Part shown: piece by piece, positions 43,444 through 56,200 of the stretch | How positions within the stretch are numbered: the first letter of the stretch is position 1 | Layout of the letters: every line of letters begins with the position of its first letter | From: Clonostachys chloroleuca | Taxonomy: Eukaryota > Ascomycota > Sordariomycetes > Hypocreales > Bionectriaceae | Direction of reading: 5' to 3' | NCBI GenBank assembly: GCA_037952775.1 | Contig: JBANAY010000001.1 | Coordinates: 868,001 to 932,000, forward strand | Length of the DNA: 64,000 nucleotides | Position numbers and translations under genes: made by a program | Notes under the pieces: generated by a model | What the model saw: only the letters and a program-made list of their open reading frames with translations | Told to the model about the DNA's origin: nothing | Databases searched by the model: none

Positions 43444-43954
43444 GATGAACAGCGACGCCAGTATGGACCGGCGGCAGAAGCAATTTGCCGTCTAGGCCAC
43501 AATAAACCCACGAGCTAGTAGTCTGCCGGCTCTTGACGAGCGATGAGAAGTGGCGAGAAGCGAGACAGCCATCGGCCCCATCGACGGCCCTTGTCCCATG
43601 CCCCCTTCCCATCAATGGATGGCTCGCCGCCCATACGCCCAAGGTCCCCAAGGCTTGGCACGTAGCCGATGCATCTGGCTTTCTCGGGCAGGTAAAACTA
43701 AACTACTCACTGCTGGCTAAAAAACCTGATGCCTGCTCACGCACCCCCACCGGTGGACGATGACTTGTCCCCTCCTGGGCCGTGAAGAAGTTTTCGTCTT
43801 CCAAGCCCGCTAGTCCAGGGGCCAGCAACGGGCCTATTCTTCGAGAGGATAGTCGACGACGTCCGGCGAAAGAGAGCGCGGCGATGGGGACCGACTGGGG
43901 CGAGGGCTGGAGCTGGCGGCGGGCTGATTGGCTGCCCGGAACTGGATGAGGGAA

Positions 43955-43990
43955 TTATCTGATGATCTGATAAAAAAACGGATCAGATAA
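43955..43990. promoter_or_regulatory. Cluster of three iron-GATA sites in 36 bp
   Basis: Three exact ATCWGATAA matches: ATCAGATAA on the minus strand at 43955-43963, ATCTGATAA on the plus strand at 43965-43973, and ATCAGATAA on the plus strand at 43982-43990. Spacing is 1 and 8 bp. The consensus and its role in iron-dependent repression of siderophore genes are established for SreA-type factors. The cluster is about 2.0 kb from the sidA ATG and 3.3 kb from the NRPS ATG. Chance occurrence of three such 9-mers here is very unlikely. Confidence 0.82.
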
Positions 43991-46900
43991 GATTCGAGGC
44001 GCCTGTGCGTCACAGAAGAAAGTAGCAGGGGATGCTTCGGCTCTTGCTTCCCTGCACGCTGGTCCTGGGGCCCTGCCTTGCGGGATCCATTGGCAGACAT
44101 ACGGACCTAACTTGTTGAAGCAGAGAAGCAGGGTGTCAATCGAGGCCAGCGGGGGAGTTAAAAATTTTTCCCATCATCTGTAGTATTTTTTTATATTGCG
44201 TCTTGAAACCACCATGCCATGTTGATGGCGGAGGGGATTAGCAGTACCTCCGGCCAGCGCTACCTCGATCCATGCGTGGTCGAGGTACCCTCCCCTGTTT
44301 TACTTTACCAGCTGGCTCACCCTCCCCAGCCCCGGCTCGGTTCGCTGAACTGACCTGACATGATCTGATGCGTCCGGAGACCGAGAGGAGAAGACGGAGA
44401 AAAAATGAAAATAGAGAGAAAGAGAGGCAGGGAGAAAAGAAAGCGGCGTGCTGGCCCCGGCGGGTACCTCGCATGTACAGCATTTGCACCATGTACAAGC
44501 AGGTACCTGCCCTCGGGACTTCTCCTCTTTTTCGCCTTGGACCCGACAGACTGAACAACAGCCGGTCCACCCATCCATCCACCAGCACCAGTTTCTCTCC
44601 ATTCCATGTCTCGCCGTTCCATTGCCGCCTACTATACTGCTTTGCGTGCTACTTACATATGCCTACATAAGCAAGTTCCCCTCCGGCTTGCCCAGACGAG
44701 ACACTGAGGGACGACCAGCGACAGCCGTCACAGCACGAAATTCATCGACCCGCGGGCTGGTATTGGGCGGCGCGATCTGGCTTTCCCCACAGCGCAACGC
44801 TCGACGAAAACTCGCCTCATGGCTGTTGCTGGATGAGACACACTCTAACCTTGGCGAGCAAAAGGTGGCCCCTCCCCCGTCCTGCTCGTCTGCTGGCACG
44901 TTTTCTTCCCTGGGCCATGGCGGCGCGGAATTGGCCAAACCCGACGAGCGGATCGAGCTCGAGCTGTCGTCGATGTCCGTGTCATGTCATGTATACGCGA
45001 TCAGGAAGAGAAGGCCAAGCGAGACGACACGACCGACCTGGCTCGACGGACCGGGGGAGGACCAGGCCGGACGTACCAAAGGGGAGGGAGATGCATATGG
45101 GACGCAGCACCAGGCTCGGGCTTGAGGGACGAGGAGGGCAAAAAATCGCCTATTACCTCATGTCTGGCAGGTACCTTGGTGAATCCATGACCCTTTGAGC
45201 ATCATCAACCACCAGCCATCCTCGTGGCGGATGCTAGGTTAGGTAGGTCGGTAGGGAGGCTCCAGGTCCTTAGTAATTTGGCTCGTAGATGTAGCTAGTA
45301 GCTTTGGGCAGCTGGATGATGCAGGCACATGTGCGCCAGCGACGCCTCAGTAATGTTCGCACTGCTGCTCTAGCTGCAGTCCCCAGCTGGCTGCTCGCTA
45401 ACTTTTGAAGGCAGCCCCGGAAGCCGCGCTCACCGTGGTTGAGGCCCCCACACTAAGCCTCTCCAACGTGCAGGGGGTCCCGCAGGGGAGCAGACCACCT
45501 ACGACATACCTGAGGCAGAACTGGACAGCCCAGAGGTCAACTGCACCTTCTGAGCTCACAGCACTCACCCACTGGCTGGTTCCGCCACCGAGGTGCAGCA
45601 GCGTGGACATTTAGAGGGCCCCGTATCACTGGCGACTCTTTCAACCTTCCATGTGACTGACGCTACTGGGGCTTATGTCGCTTCAGCCGGATCAGGAAGC
45701 TGAGCCCTCTTTCACGCTGTCTAAGAGGCCCTCGAAACAGCCGCCACTGCGCATGCGGGGACCAAAAAAAGCAACAAACCTGTCTAGGGGCTGATCTCGT
45801 TGGGTGGCCTGCATAGGGCATGCCTGGCCGGCTTCCTGCTTGGTTGGCTGGTGCCCTGCTTCCGCTCTCCTGGCTGCCTGGTTGAGCTTCTCCAGGATGG
45901 CCGATGTGCCCTGTGCAGCGAGACATACAGGCAGACCGATCGATGGCCAGAAACGCGCCTGGCTGCCGTTACTTTGGCTCCCCGTCATCATCTGAGACAC
46001 AACGCCCGCACCATCGGGCCCGTGGTTGTGTTCGAGAGTCACCCAACCCAACGCCCATTTCCAAGCGGCGCCGGAGAGGGGAAAGTGGCTACGCTCGTCC
46101 GATGCGGCCTCGTCACGCCTCCAGTGAGCCGACGTAATGTACGATATTTACGTTTTGATTTTTTGCGACCCTTCGCTGCTCCACCGCCGCAAACGCAGAT
46201 GGGGACGAGACGGGTCATGGGTTACGGGTTGACATGGTCACTCTGCAGCGGTTCGTGGGCCAACGCGTGGGCTAGCCCGGCCTGTTGCCTGCAGCGAATT
46301 AACTAATAAATACCATGTTAATAGCTGAGGAGGCATATCGGCGCATCGTTGCTCTCCATGTCCATGCTGGCCTTCACCTGAACATCACCAGGTTGAGCTA
46401 AAGCTTCCTAGGGCCAGACTAAACCTCAGACTTGGCATCTTAGTCCTCACTATTTAGCCATTCTGCAGATGGTGACGCAGGTCAGAAGAGGCAGGCTGCT
46501 CCTACATCGGGAGACAACAACACCATAACCATCCATCCCGCGATAGCCTTGCATTCGCGCACGCCAAAGTCGCTCGCGTGTATCTTCGACAAGCGGCCTC
46601 GTACCTTGGGGGTGCATCTCTACCTGCGGATACCCCTCCACGACTCCTAAGCTTCACCGACGCCTGGTTGGTGTCTGTAAGTGACGACAGAATTAGCTAC
46701 ATCACCCGATCCAGACCCAGCAGCCACGCCCATCGTCTCATGCAGGATACCAAGAAGGGACCCCATCGCGGCCCGTATATATTCGTTGCATTGCCTTGCC
46801 CGTCCCCCCCGCCGCCACTCATCGGCCTCTAGATGACCAGGGCTGAGTAATTGCTGCACGCTGAGAGGCTGGAGCTTGTCTCGTGAGTGTGACAGCCGCA

Positions 46901-47282
46901 TTCACCCTCCACCCAAGGGCCTGCCGCAGGACGTTAAGCCGCATATCACAGGTCCCTTGCCAGCGCACTTGTGTCTACGTATGAAGATTTGAAATCCGAA
47001 TTCACTTCATTCCCATTGGCTCCCGTCCAGGAGCTCTGTTGACGAGGGCTTCGCTTAGCGTAGGTAGTGCTTCCAGGGATCCTTCGAAATTGTCCAAGTC
47101 AAGTTTAAGCCTGAGCGAATAATCATACTCGCCCTGTCTGTCTGTTTGTTCCCTGATCGTGGTCCCTTTGGCTTGGTTCTCTCCCCTTTTCGTCGGCTAC
47201 ATACATCAATGGATTGGTCGGGAGATTGTCGACTCAGACTCATACAACGGTTTGGCAAACTTCATCCATTAGGGATATTGCC

Positions 47283-50200
47283 ATGGACCTCGACAACCTC
47301 CAAGACAACTCCAACCTATCGGTCCTCAACCCTCGCCCTTCTCAGATACCCGGACCCAACCTCTTCCACCACCTAGTGCGTTCCCCCAGTGGCTCTACAG
47401 CTTTGGAACACCTCGAGAATGGCTCCCGAACCTTCTACACCTACGGGGACTTGCACCTCGCCTCGGATCGCATCGCAGCCCAGGTCACTGCCGTAACCTC
47501 CCCCAGCAGCTCCGGAGAGCAGCAGCAACTCGACCAGAACATCGTTCCAATTCTCATACACCAGTCACCCTTACTCTATGCTGCTCTGCTCGGCACCCTC
47601 AAGTCGGGCGGCGCATTCTGCCCCCTGAACATCGACGCACCCCCAGAGAGGGTCAGCTTCATCTTGCAAGATGTCTCGGCCAAGGTTATCCTTGTGTCTG
47701 AGGAGCTGGTTTCCAAGGTTCCAGACGGTTGTTCTGCGACCGTGATAGTTGTCAGATGGGACGATAACAGCAACAACACCACGGGGCACAACGAGCCCTT
47801 CCCGGGCCCAGCTCGGATTCCCACCCCAGACGATTTAGCCTATGTCATGTACACCTCTGGCTCTACCGGAACCCCCAAGGGCGTGGGCATTCCTCACAGC
47901 TCTGCCACACAGGCCTTGCTGGCCCATGACAGTCACATGCCGCGGTTCTCACGCTTCCTCCAGTTCGCCGCCCCGACCTTCGACGTCTCCGTGTTTGAAA
48001 TATTCTTCCCTCTGTTCCGGGGCAACACCCTGGTCAGTGTCAACCGTGGGGAGCTTCTCAACGACCTCCCCGGAGTTATTCAGGAGATGGACATTGACGC
48101 CTGCGAGTTGACACCCAGTGTTGCTGGCAGCTTGCTCCGGTCACGAGATAGGGTCCCCTGTCTGAAACTCCTCCTCACTATTGGCGAGATGCTCAACGAG
48201 CCAGTGGTCAGAGAATTCGGAGGGAAAGAGCCGGGAAAAAGCATGCTTTGGGCCATGTATGGTCCGACTGAGGCTACAATTCATTGGTTAGTAAAACGTG
48301 TTACCCTATCGGTGCGAATTCAACTCTAACGTGGAAACTGAATGCAGCACACTCGAACCGGCAATGGCTGCGGCTGCGACTGTCAATACCATCGGGGTGC
48401 CACTTGATACAGTCTCCTGCTTTGTCATTCAGCCTGCAAGCGAGTACCACAGCCCTGGAGAGTGCTCCGTTTTGCCGAGAGGTGAGATTGGAGAGCTCGC
48501 GGTGGGCGGGTTCCAGCTTGCTGTTGGCTACCTCAACCGCCCAGAGCAGACGGCCGCGTCCTTTATCAACACCCCCTACGGTCGGCTGTACCGCACTGGA
48601 GATACGGCCCGGATCACCCAATCTGGGAAGCTAGAATGCTTCGGCAGGCTCTCGGATGGCCAGGTCAAGCTGCGTGGCCAGCGCCTCGAGCTTGGCGAGG
48701 TAGAGTCGGCCATCCTGCGAACGCCGGGTTGCCACGGAGCAGTGGCCATGGTCGAGAGCTCGATCCTCATCTGCTTTTGCGCAGTCGATGGCGGGGTCAC
48801 AGAGGATCAGCTCCTCGACTCGTGTAAGCGCTGGTTGCCGCAATACATGGTGCCTGGCGAGCTGATTGTCATGGATGACTTCCCCCGGCTTCCCAGCGGC
48901 AAGGCAAACAAGAAGCAGCTCCTCCAGGACTTTATCAGCCAGAGAGAGGCACAACCCGCTGCGGAGTCACAACCCGCTGCGGAGTCACAGCTTGAGGGCG
49001 TGAGTGATGAGCTGGCAATCAGGGTATCGGACATTGTGTCCAAGGTTTTGGGTAGGTCCGCCAAAGCGGACGATTCTTTCAGCGCCGCAGGCCTCGACTC
49101 TCTCGCCGCCATCAGACTGGCCTCTTCTCTCCGTGAGGCTGGGTTTGAGGTGGCAACCGTCGACTTGCTCAAGTTGCGAACTGTGTCCCAGTTAGCATCG
49201 CTAATACGAAATACCTCTTCGAACTCTGCTGTGTCTGTCCAACCCACTGCTTCCGCCTCCAGCCTTCTCGCCAGATGCGATGAAATCTGCTCCGAGAATC
49301 CAGCCCTGCAAGACGTAAGAGGGCTTATAGAAGACATCTGGCCCTGCATCCCTCTGCAAGCTGCCATGCTGGCCGAGTCGTCGCGGCACGACGGCGCCTA
49401 TTGGAACAAAGTCGAGCTCGAGACTGATCCCCACGTCACTGTGGGACAGGTCCTCTCTGCGTTCCGGCAAGTCGCCCAGAGTAATGAAATCATCCGCACC
49501 GGATTCGCCCCATGGCGTGGTGGATTCGCATCGGTCCTTTTCATGGGCCTCCAGCCAGACCAGGTGCGCATAGTCGATGAGTTTGAGCATAGCCTACCCC
49601 CGGAAATGTCGCGGCACTTTTTGCAGACCATCCATTGGCAGATCCAGAGGCGCCGCGGGCCCGGTCACGGGGTGCAGATGCTCGTGCATGTCCATCATGC
49701 CATTTACGATGGCTGGTCGTTAGATATGCTTCTTTCAGATATGACGGCCATCCTAAAGGGGCTGGAGCCTCCCGTTCGCCCGCAGTTCCGAGACGTGGCG
49801 CCCTTCTACATGCACCCCCCAGTCGAGGGCATGAATAACGCCAGAAAGTTCTGGACTGACCACCTCCTCGGGTGGAATAAGGCGCCGTTCCCTAAGCTGA
49901 TTGGGCAGCAAGGGGGCTCAACGTTGCACAGGTGTGCAGGGCTATGCTCGAGGCGCCTACTACCGGCTCTGTTGAAAGCTTGGCACAAGAGCTCGGCTGC
50001 AGCGCACAGGTCCTTTTCCAAGCGGCCCTTGCGCTCATGTGGAATGGCATTACCGGAAGCTCTGATATCGTGCTGGGCACTGTGACGTCCGGCCGAGCGA
50101 TCCCCGTGCCTGGAATTCACAGTGTCATGGGCCCTTGTGTCGCCTCCATGCCTCTCCGGGTAAATTTGGAGAGGATGACGGAGAATGCCCATCTGCTGAA

Positions 50201-53200
50201 TCACATCCACTCGAGCAATCGGGCCATGATGGAGCATTATTCCCTCCCGTTGGCTGAGGTGAAGAGGCTGAGCGGGCTGCAGCCGGGAGATACCATCTAT
50301 GACGTCTTATTTGCTTACCAGGAATCCCCTGACAGCGGCCGAAGGAGAGAGATGGCAATTAGAGAGTTGAAACATCTGGATCGGCTTGAGACAAAGTTCG
50401 TCCTCGAGGTTGAGCCTCACGAGGAGGGCTTTGCTCTCCAGGCTACGTACCACTCCGACTCGTTTGACGAGCAGATGGTGGTTCGGATGCTCGACCAATT
50501 CAAGTTTGTTCTTCAACATATTATTAAATACCCCCAAGGCTCTGTCACGTCTGCCAAGAATAGTATTTTTGATGGGCTGGCGACTTATAATAAACCGCCT
50601 TCTGCTTATGAAGGCGTCCCGGACCTGGCCACTATGTTTGAGGCAGTCGTGGAGAAGACGCCTAATGCAGAAGCCATCTGCTTTGCAAGATCAATTGGCA
50701 GCGATTCAGTTGTTTCTGAAAAGGTGACTTATCGAGAGCTCAATGAAATTAGTAATAAAATAGCTCATGGCATTCGAGATGCTGGCGCACGAACCGGAGA
50801 AGTCGTGGCCGTTGTCATGGAGAAGTCGGTTCGCCTCTATGCATCAATTCTTGCCATTGTCAAGGCAGGATGTGCATATCTTCCTCTTCTACCTTCCACT
50901 CCTGCTTCTAGAGTGCAGGAGATCTTCTCACAGGCGGACACTAGGCTCTGTCTTGTTGATGCTGATTCGGAGATGTCGCTTGCGCTGGCCACGAGCGTAC
51001 AGACTCTGGCTGTTGGCGGCGACTCGTTTGAGGGGCTGCCAGCGCAGAATCCGAACATTCCTCCCGACGGTTCTCGTCTCTCTTATGTTATTTATACCTC
51101 CGGCACCACTGGAAAGCCTAAAGGTGTTGCGGTCACGCAACTGAATGCTGCCAGTAATATTGGCTATCTGGAGACACTCTACCCTAAGAGCGCCTCTGGG
51201 CAGTCTCGTCTTCTTCAAGCCTGTTCTCAAGCTTTTGACGTCTCTGTTTTCGAGATATTCTACACGTGGCACGCTGGGATGTGCCTTTGTTCCGGAACTA
51301 ATGACACATTGTTTGAAGATCTCGAGAATGCTATCAACCAGCTTGGCATTACGCACCTCAGTCTCACACCCACTGTTGCATCACTTATAGATCCCAAAAA
51401 GACCCCTAATGTTGAATTTCTCGTTACTGCTGGAGAAGTAATGACCTCGTCCGTCAGAGATACCTGGGGTGAACTTCTATGGCAGGGTTATGGGCCGTCT
51501 GAAACGACCAATATCTGTACTGTCAAGCATATGAAGCGCGAGTATCATCCTGAGCATTTAGGATGGGTTTTCCCAAACACTTCTGTTTTTGTTCTGTCGC
51601 CTCAGTCTCTGGACACCCTGCCTATTGGATGGGTTGGGGAATTCTGCTTTGGGGGTGACCAAGTTGCTCAGGGTTACCTGAATCTGCCCGAGGTAACTGC
51701 TGCAAGCTTCATCGAGCACCCCAAGTATGGCCGCATCTACCGGTCAGGAGATATGGGGAGGATGCTCCCGGATGGATCATTAATGATCCTTGGCAGAATA
51801 GATGGCCAGCTCAAACTCCGTGGCCAGAGGATCGAAGCAGGCGAAGTCAATAGTGTAATCACTGCTACCGATCTGAGCTCTGCTGCTGTGACGCTGTTGA
51901 TTCGGCAGCGCGCGGACTTTCCCGAGCAGTTGGTTACCTTCTTTGTTCCTACTGAGACTCATAAAGATGAAGGGTCCATTCTGCCGACTGATGCTGAGAC
52001 TACAAAGCTTCTGTTCTTGACGCTTCAGGCTCGCCTACCATCCTACATGGTGCCCTCGTACCTCATCCGAATTTCGGGCGTGCCCAAGACGGCCTCGGGA
52101 AAGATTTATACCCGGAAACTGCGAGATTGGTTCCATGGGCTTTCCGCGGATTATCTGTCGTCATCGACACAAGACCAATGTGAGAGTACAGATGGAGAGG
52201 AGGCATCTCAGTCCGAGCTGCTTCTCAAACAGTCCATCTCGGAGTATTTGAGCATTCCAGAGTCTACTGTCGGTCGCTGGACTCCCTTTGCGAACCTCGG
52301 AATAGATTCAATATCTGCCATAGGGCTGGCTCGTGCTCTGAAGGTATCTGTTGGACGATCGATTCCTGTTTCTGCTATTTTGAGGAATCCTAACCTCGTG
52401 TTATTGGGGCGGCATCTTGATAGCCAATGTGCAAACGACAAGACAAAATCACTACCCAAACCTGGCGATTTCTTCTTGGAGTCTTTCTTCTCAGATGTCA
52501 GAAAGAGCTTCGAATCTGAAGGCAAAAAGGTCGAAAGTATTCTTCCCTGCACGCCGCTCCAAGAGGCGATGCTTGCTGGTGGTCAGCAAAGTTATTACAA
52601 TAAGGTGATGCTTCGCCTTCTGATCAAGCCAGAGGACATGCGACAGTATTGGAACAACGTTGCCGCGAGAAACGGAATCTTACGGACCGCTTTTGTGGCT
52701 ACAGACCAAGTCAAGAACCCCATCGCGCAAGTTGTCCTCCAGGACTGGGAGATCCCGTGGTTGGAATTCTCTGTGAACACGCCTTCTTTTGACCATGTGG
52801 TTGATGAGCACCTGAAACAACTTCCGGAGCCTGTTGACTCCAGGATTCCTCCCATTTCGCTAGCTATTATCAATTATCGTGGAACGGCTTTCCTGTCATT
52901 CATCTGTCATCACGCGCTCTATGACGGCGTGGCTATGGTCAATCTCTGGAGGGAGGTGGAGGCATTGGCAAACGGCGCAGTGCTGCCACCTCCAGTTCCC
53001 TATGAGCCATTCCTGATGGAAGTCCTCAGCCCCCCGAGTGATACCGATAGCTTTTGGCTCTCACAGCTTCGGGACTTCCAGTCAACAAGCCTGTTCAGGA
53101 GGTCCAAGGGCAAGAAGGCTGTTCAGGCGGCAGCTAGTACCTCGCTGAATGTTCCGTTGAGAGATATTCACGAGCATGTGCAGTCACTTGGAGTTTCGTT

Positions 53201-56200
53201 CCTGTCCCTCTGTGAGGCAGCTTGGGCCAACACTATTGCCATCGCGAGCAGTTCCACCGATATTTGTTTCGGAAACGTTGTCAGCGGGCGAACAGTGGAT
53301 ATTGAAGGTATTGACAAACTGATCGCACCCTGCTTCAACACAATCCCCATTCGCAAGGACCTATCGGCAGAGCCACATGGCATCAACCTTGTCAAAGACT
53401 TCTACAAGCTGAACTCGGAGATTCTATCATACCAATTCACACCTCTTCGCCAGATTCAGAAAACTACGGGTCGATCGGGCCCTGCGCTGTTTGATACTCT
53501 GCTCATTGTCCAGCAGCCGCTTCATGCTATGGATGACAGCGTCTGGATACTGGAGGGCGATAGCAGCGACATGGATATTCCTCTGGTGTGTGAGGTTGTC
53601 CCCTGCCCGAGCTTGAATACCGTTGTTGTCAACATACAGTACGACATGGACGCGGTTAGTGAAGCGATGGTTTGGGCCTTTGCTGGCATATTCAGGCTTC
53701 AGTTTGAGTCTATTCTCAAGTCTCCGTACGGGAAACTATTGCAACGAAGCTCAGTGCCTCCGAAACTCATCGCGGGGCTCGAAGGCATCGTCGTCAGACG
53801 GGAGCGAATTGAAGCGGACAAGACCCGGGCCCAGGCTGTAGAGGAGTGGCCCGAGGTTGAAGCTCAGATCAGGAATGTCCTTGTAGAGCTGTCTGGGCAG
53901 CCTGCCTCAAGAGTCTCGCGGTTTACAAGCATCTTCCAACTCGGCCTCGACAGCATCAATGCCGTGCAGGTTGCGTCGATGCTTCGCCGGCAAGGCCTGG
54001 ACGTCTCGGCATCTGACGTGATTGAATGTACGAGCTGCGCCAAAATTTCTGAACGGATTCATGAGAACACAAGCAAGAAGCCGTCGAAGAAGTCGACATA
54101 CGACCTGGGAAAGTTTGGCGCTGGCGTTGCGTCGCAGCTCCAGGAGAAGCTGCCTGTTGATCGAATCGTGGAGGCCACCTTGCCTTGCACGCCCATGCAA
54201 GAAGCGATGATCATGTCGTTTATTTATTCTGATGGCAGCAATTACTTCAATTCATTGTCATATGAATTTGAGAAGGGTATCTCTACGGCAGATATTGTCA
54301 GGTCATGGGCTACTCTAACCAAGTGTCATCCGCTGCTGAGGACCGCCTTTCTACCGGTGAACCATCAGGATTGCTGTTTTGCCATGGTCAGATATTCACC
54401 GGAATCCAGCCCAGCGCGTCTGACTATTGTGGATTCTAAATCTGAGAACCTGGAGAGCAAGATGGCAGAACGCAGAGCGGCTGTCCTTTCTACGCCCAAT
54501 CTCCCACCATGGCATGTTTTCATCGAGGAAAAGGGCGAGTCTTTGTCGATGGTTATAATGATCCACCATGCTATTTACGATGCACAATCATTAGACTCCA
54601 TCCTCGCGGAACTTGCAGTCCAACTCAAGAGTGATATTGCCTTTTGCTCTTTCGCAGAGGTTGAGCCGAGCTTGACCGAAATGATGATGGAGAGTACCTC
54701 GAACCAGGCCGAAGCAGAGAAATTCTGGAAGTCAAAAGCAGAGTCAGCCGTCGTGAACACATTCCCGATCATGACTCCCCTCAGGGAGCCTGCCAGCGAC
54801 TTGCAAGTCGAGAGCATGCAGTCGTCAATGAGCTTCTCAGCCTTCCAAGCCGCCGCACAGCATGCCGGTGTCTCAGTTCAAGCAGTCTTCCAGGCAGCAT
54901 GGACGAGAATCCTCTCCTCGTACCTTGGAGAGAACTCGGTAACCTTTGGAGTCATTTTGTCAAGTCGATCAACGGAGACGACCAAAAATGCGCCGATGCC
55001 ATGCTTGTCAACCGTGCCTGTTGTTGCCGCCAACCAGTCATCCAATGCCGAGCTTCTCAAGCAGATGATGGAGTTCAATTCCAAGTGCCATAAGTTCCAA
55101 TCTGTCCCGCTGAGCCAAGTACAGAAATGGCTGGGCCATCCTGCGTCGCCGGTATTCGATACCCTGCTCTCGTATCGCAAGGTGGAAGCACAGCGGCCCC
55201 GTCCATTCCGCCTGGTTGAGGACAAGGCAACTGTTGAGTATCCCGTTTCAATTGAGATTGAAGCTGTGGGAAATGGGGAGATGAATCTGTCAATTACCTA
55301 CTTGCCCAATGTTGTGCCGTTGGAACAAGCGAAGATGATTCTCCAGCAGTTCGATGCTGGCATGTGCCATTTGCTAATGGACACCAATAGCACGGATTTG
55401 GACCTCTACAAGGCTAATCCAGCCGTTTTCTCCGTTTCGCCCCCGCTAAAGCCGGAGATGCCTTCACCGGTGCAGTACATGCACGAGTTCGTGGAGATGA
55501 GAGCGCGTTCACAGCCTGATGCTCTCGCTCTCGAGTTTGTGTCCGTCATGGCCGATGACGGGACGCCCCAGAAGCAGCAGTGGACGTATCGAGAGCTGGA
55601 CGAGATGGGCAACAGAGTCGCGAATATGCTGGCCGAAGAAGCTGCGATTGGATCTATTGTCGGCATCCATTTCGTGAAATGCCCGGAGGCTTACTTTGCC
55701 ATTCTGGGCATCTTGAAGGCTGGTTGCTCGTTCGTAGCGCTCGATCCCACTGCTCCCAGCGCCCGCAAGGAGTTCATCATGTCCGACTCTCAGGCTCCTT
55801 GTGTACTCACGGGAGCAGCTGATTTAGACCTCAACATGCCAACCAAGATGATCCCTCTGACAACAGAGGGCCTGAGTGTGTTTGCACCCACCCCTCGCCA
55901 ACTTGGACCTGAGTTCTCGCCGTCGTCCACCTGCTACTGTCTATATACCTCAGGAACCACTGGCACGCCCAAGGGATGCGAGATTACCCATGAGAATGCC
56001 GTTCAAGCCATGATGGCGTTCCAGGAGTTGTTCCAGGGCCACTGGGATCAAGATTCGAGATGGCTGCAGTTTGCGGCACTCCATTTCGACGTGTCCGTTC
56101 TGGAACAGTACTGGAGTTGGTCAGTTGGAATCAGCGTTGTCAGCGCACCCAAGGATTTGATCCTGGACGACCTCACAGGAACGATCAACAAGCTGGGGAT

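Larger units (their letters stand above)
41930..47282. other. 5.35-kb divergent region between sidA and the siderophore NRPS
   Basis: Both flanking genes are transcribed away from this region. Open frames up to 225 codons exist (42936-43511 minus, 44448-45125 plus), but I recognise nothing in them and their composition is not protein-like. It contains four ATCWGATAA matches (listed) and CCAAT pentamers at 42140, 42415 and 42470 within 550 bp of the sidA start, where a CCAAT-complex/HapX input would be plausible. It is much longer than needed for two promoters, so long leaders or a noncoding transcript are possible. Confidence 0.5.

Noticed and set aside
42936..43511. 191-codon minus-strand frame between sidA and the NRPS
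   Set aside because: It runs through one of the GATA sites and has no recognisable domain or secondary-structure pattern.
44448..45125. 225-codon open frame between sidA and the NRPS
   Set aside because: Open by composition only; the residue pattern is not protein-like and overlapping frames are open as well.
47214..47282. N-terminal extension of the NRPS
   Set aside because: The upstream frame begins with TTG, while the ATG at 47283 has a strong context and gives the expected N-terminus.
49932..49939. 8-nt GTGTGCAG as an intron restoring the NRPS frame
   Set aside because: It begins GT and ends AG and has the right length modulo three, but spliceosomal introns this short are not known. 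A one-base error in the adjacent G run is simpler.
49872..49939. 68-nt intron (GTGGAA...GCAG) restoring the NRPS frame
   Set aside because: The donor is poor and splicing would remove GWNKAPFPKLIG, which looks like conserved condensation-domain sequence.
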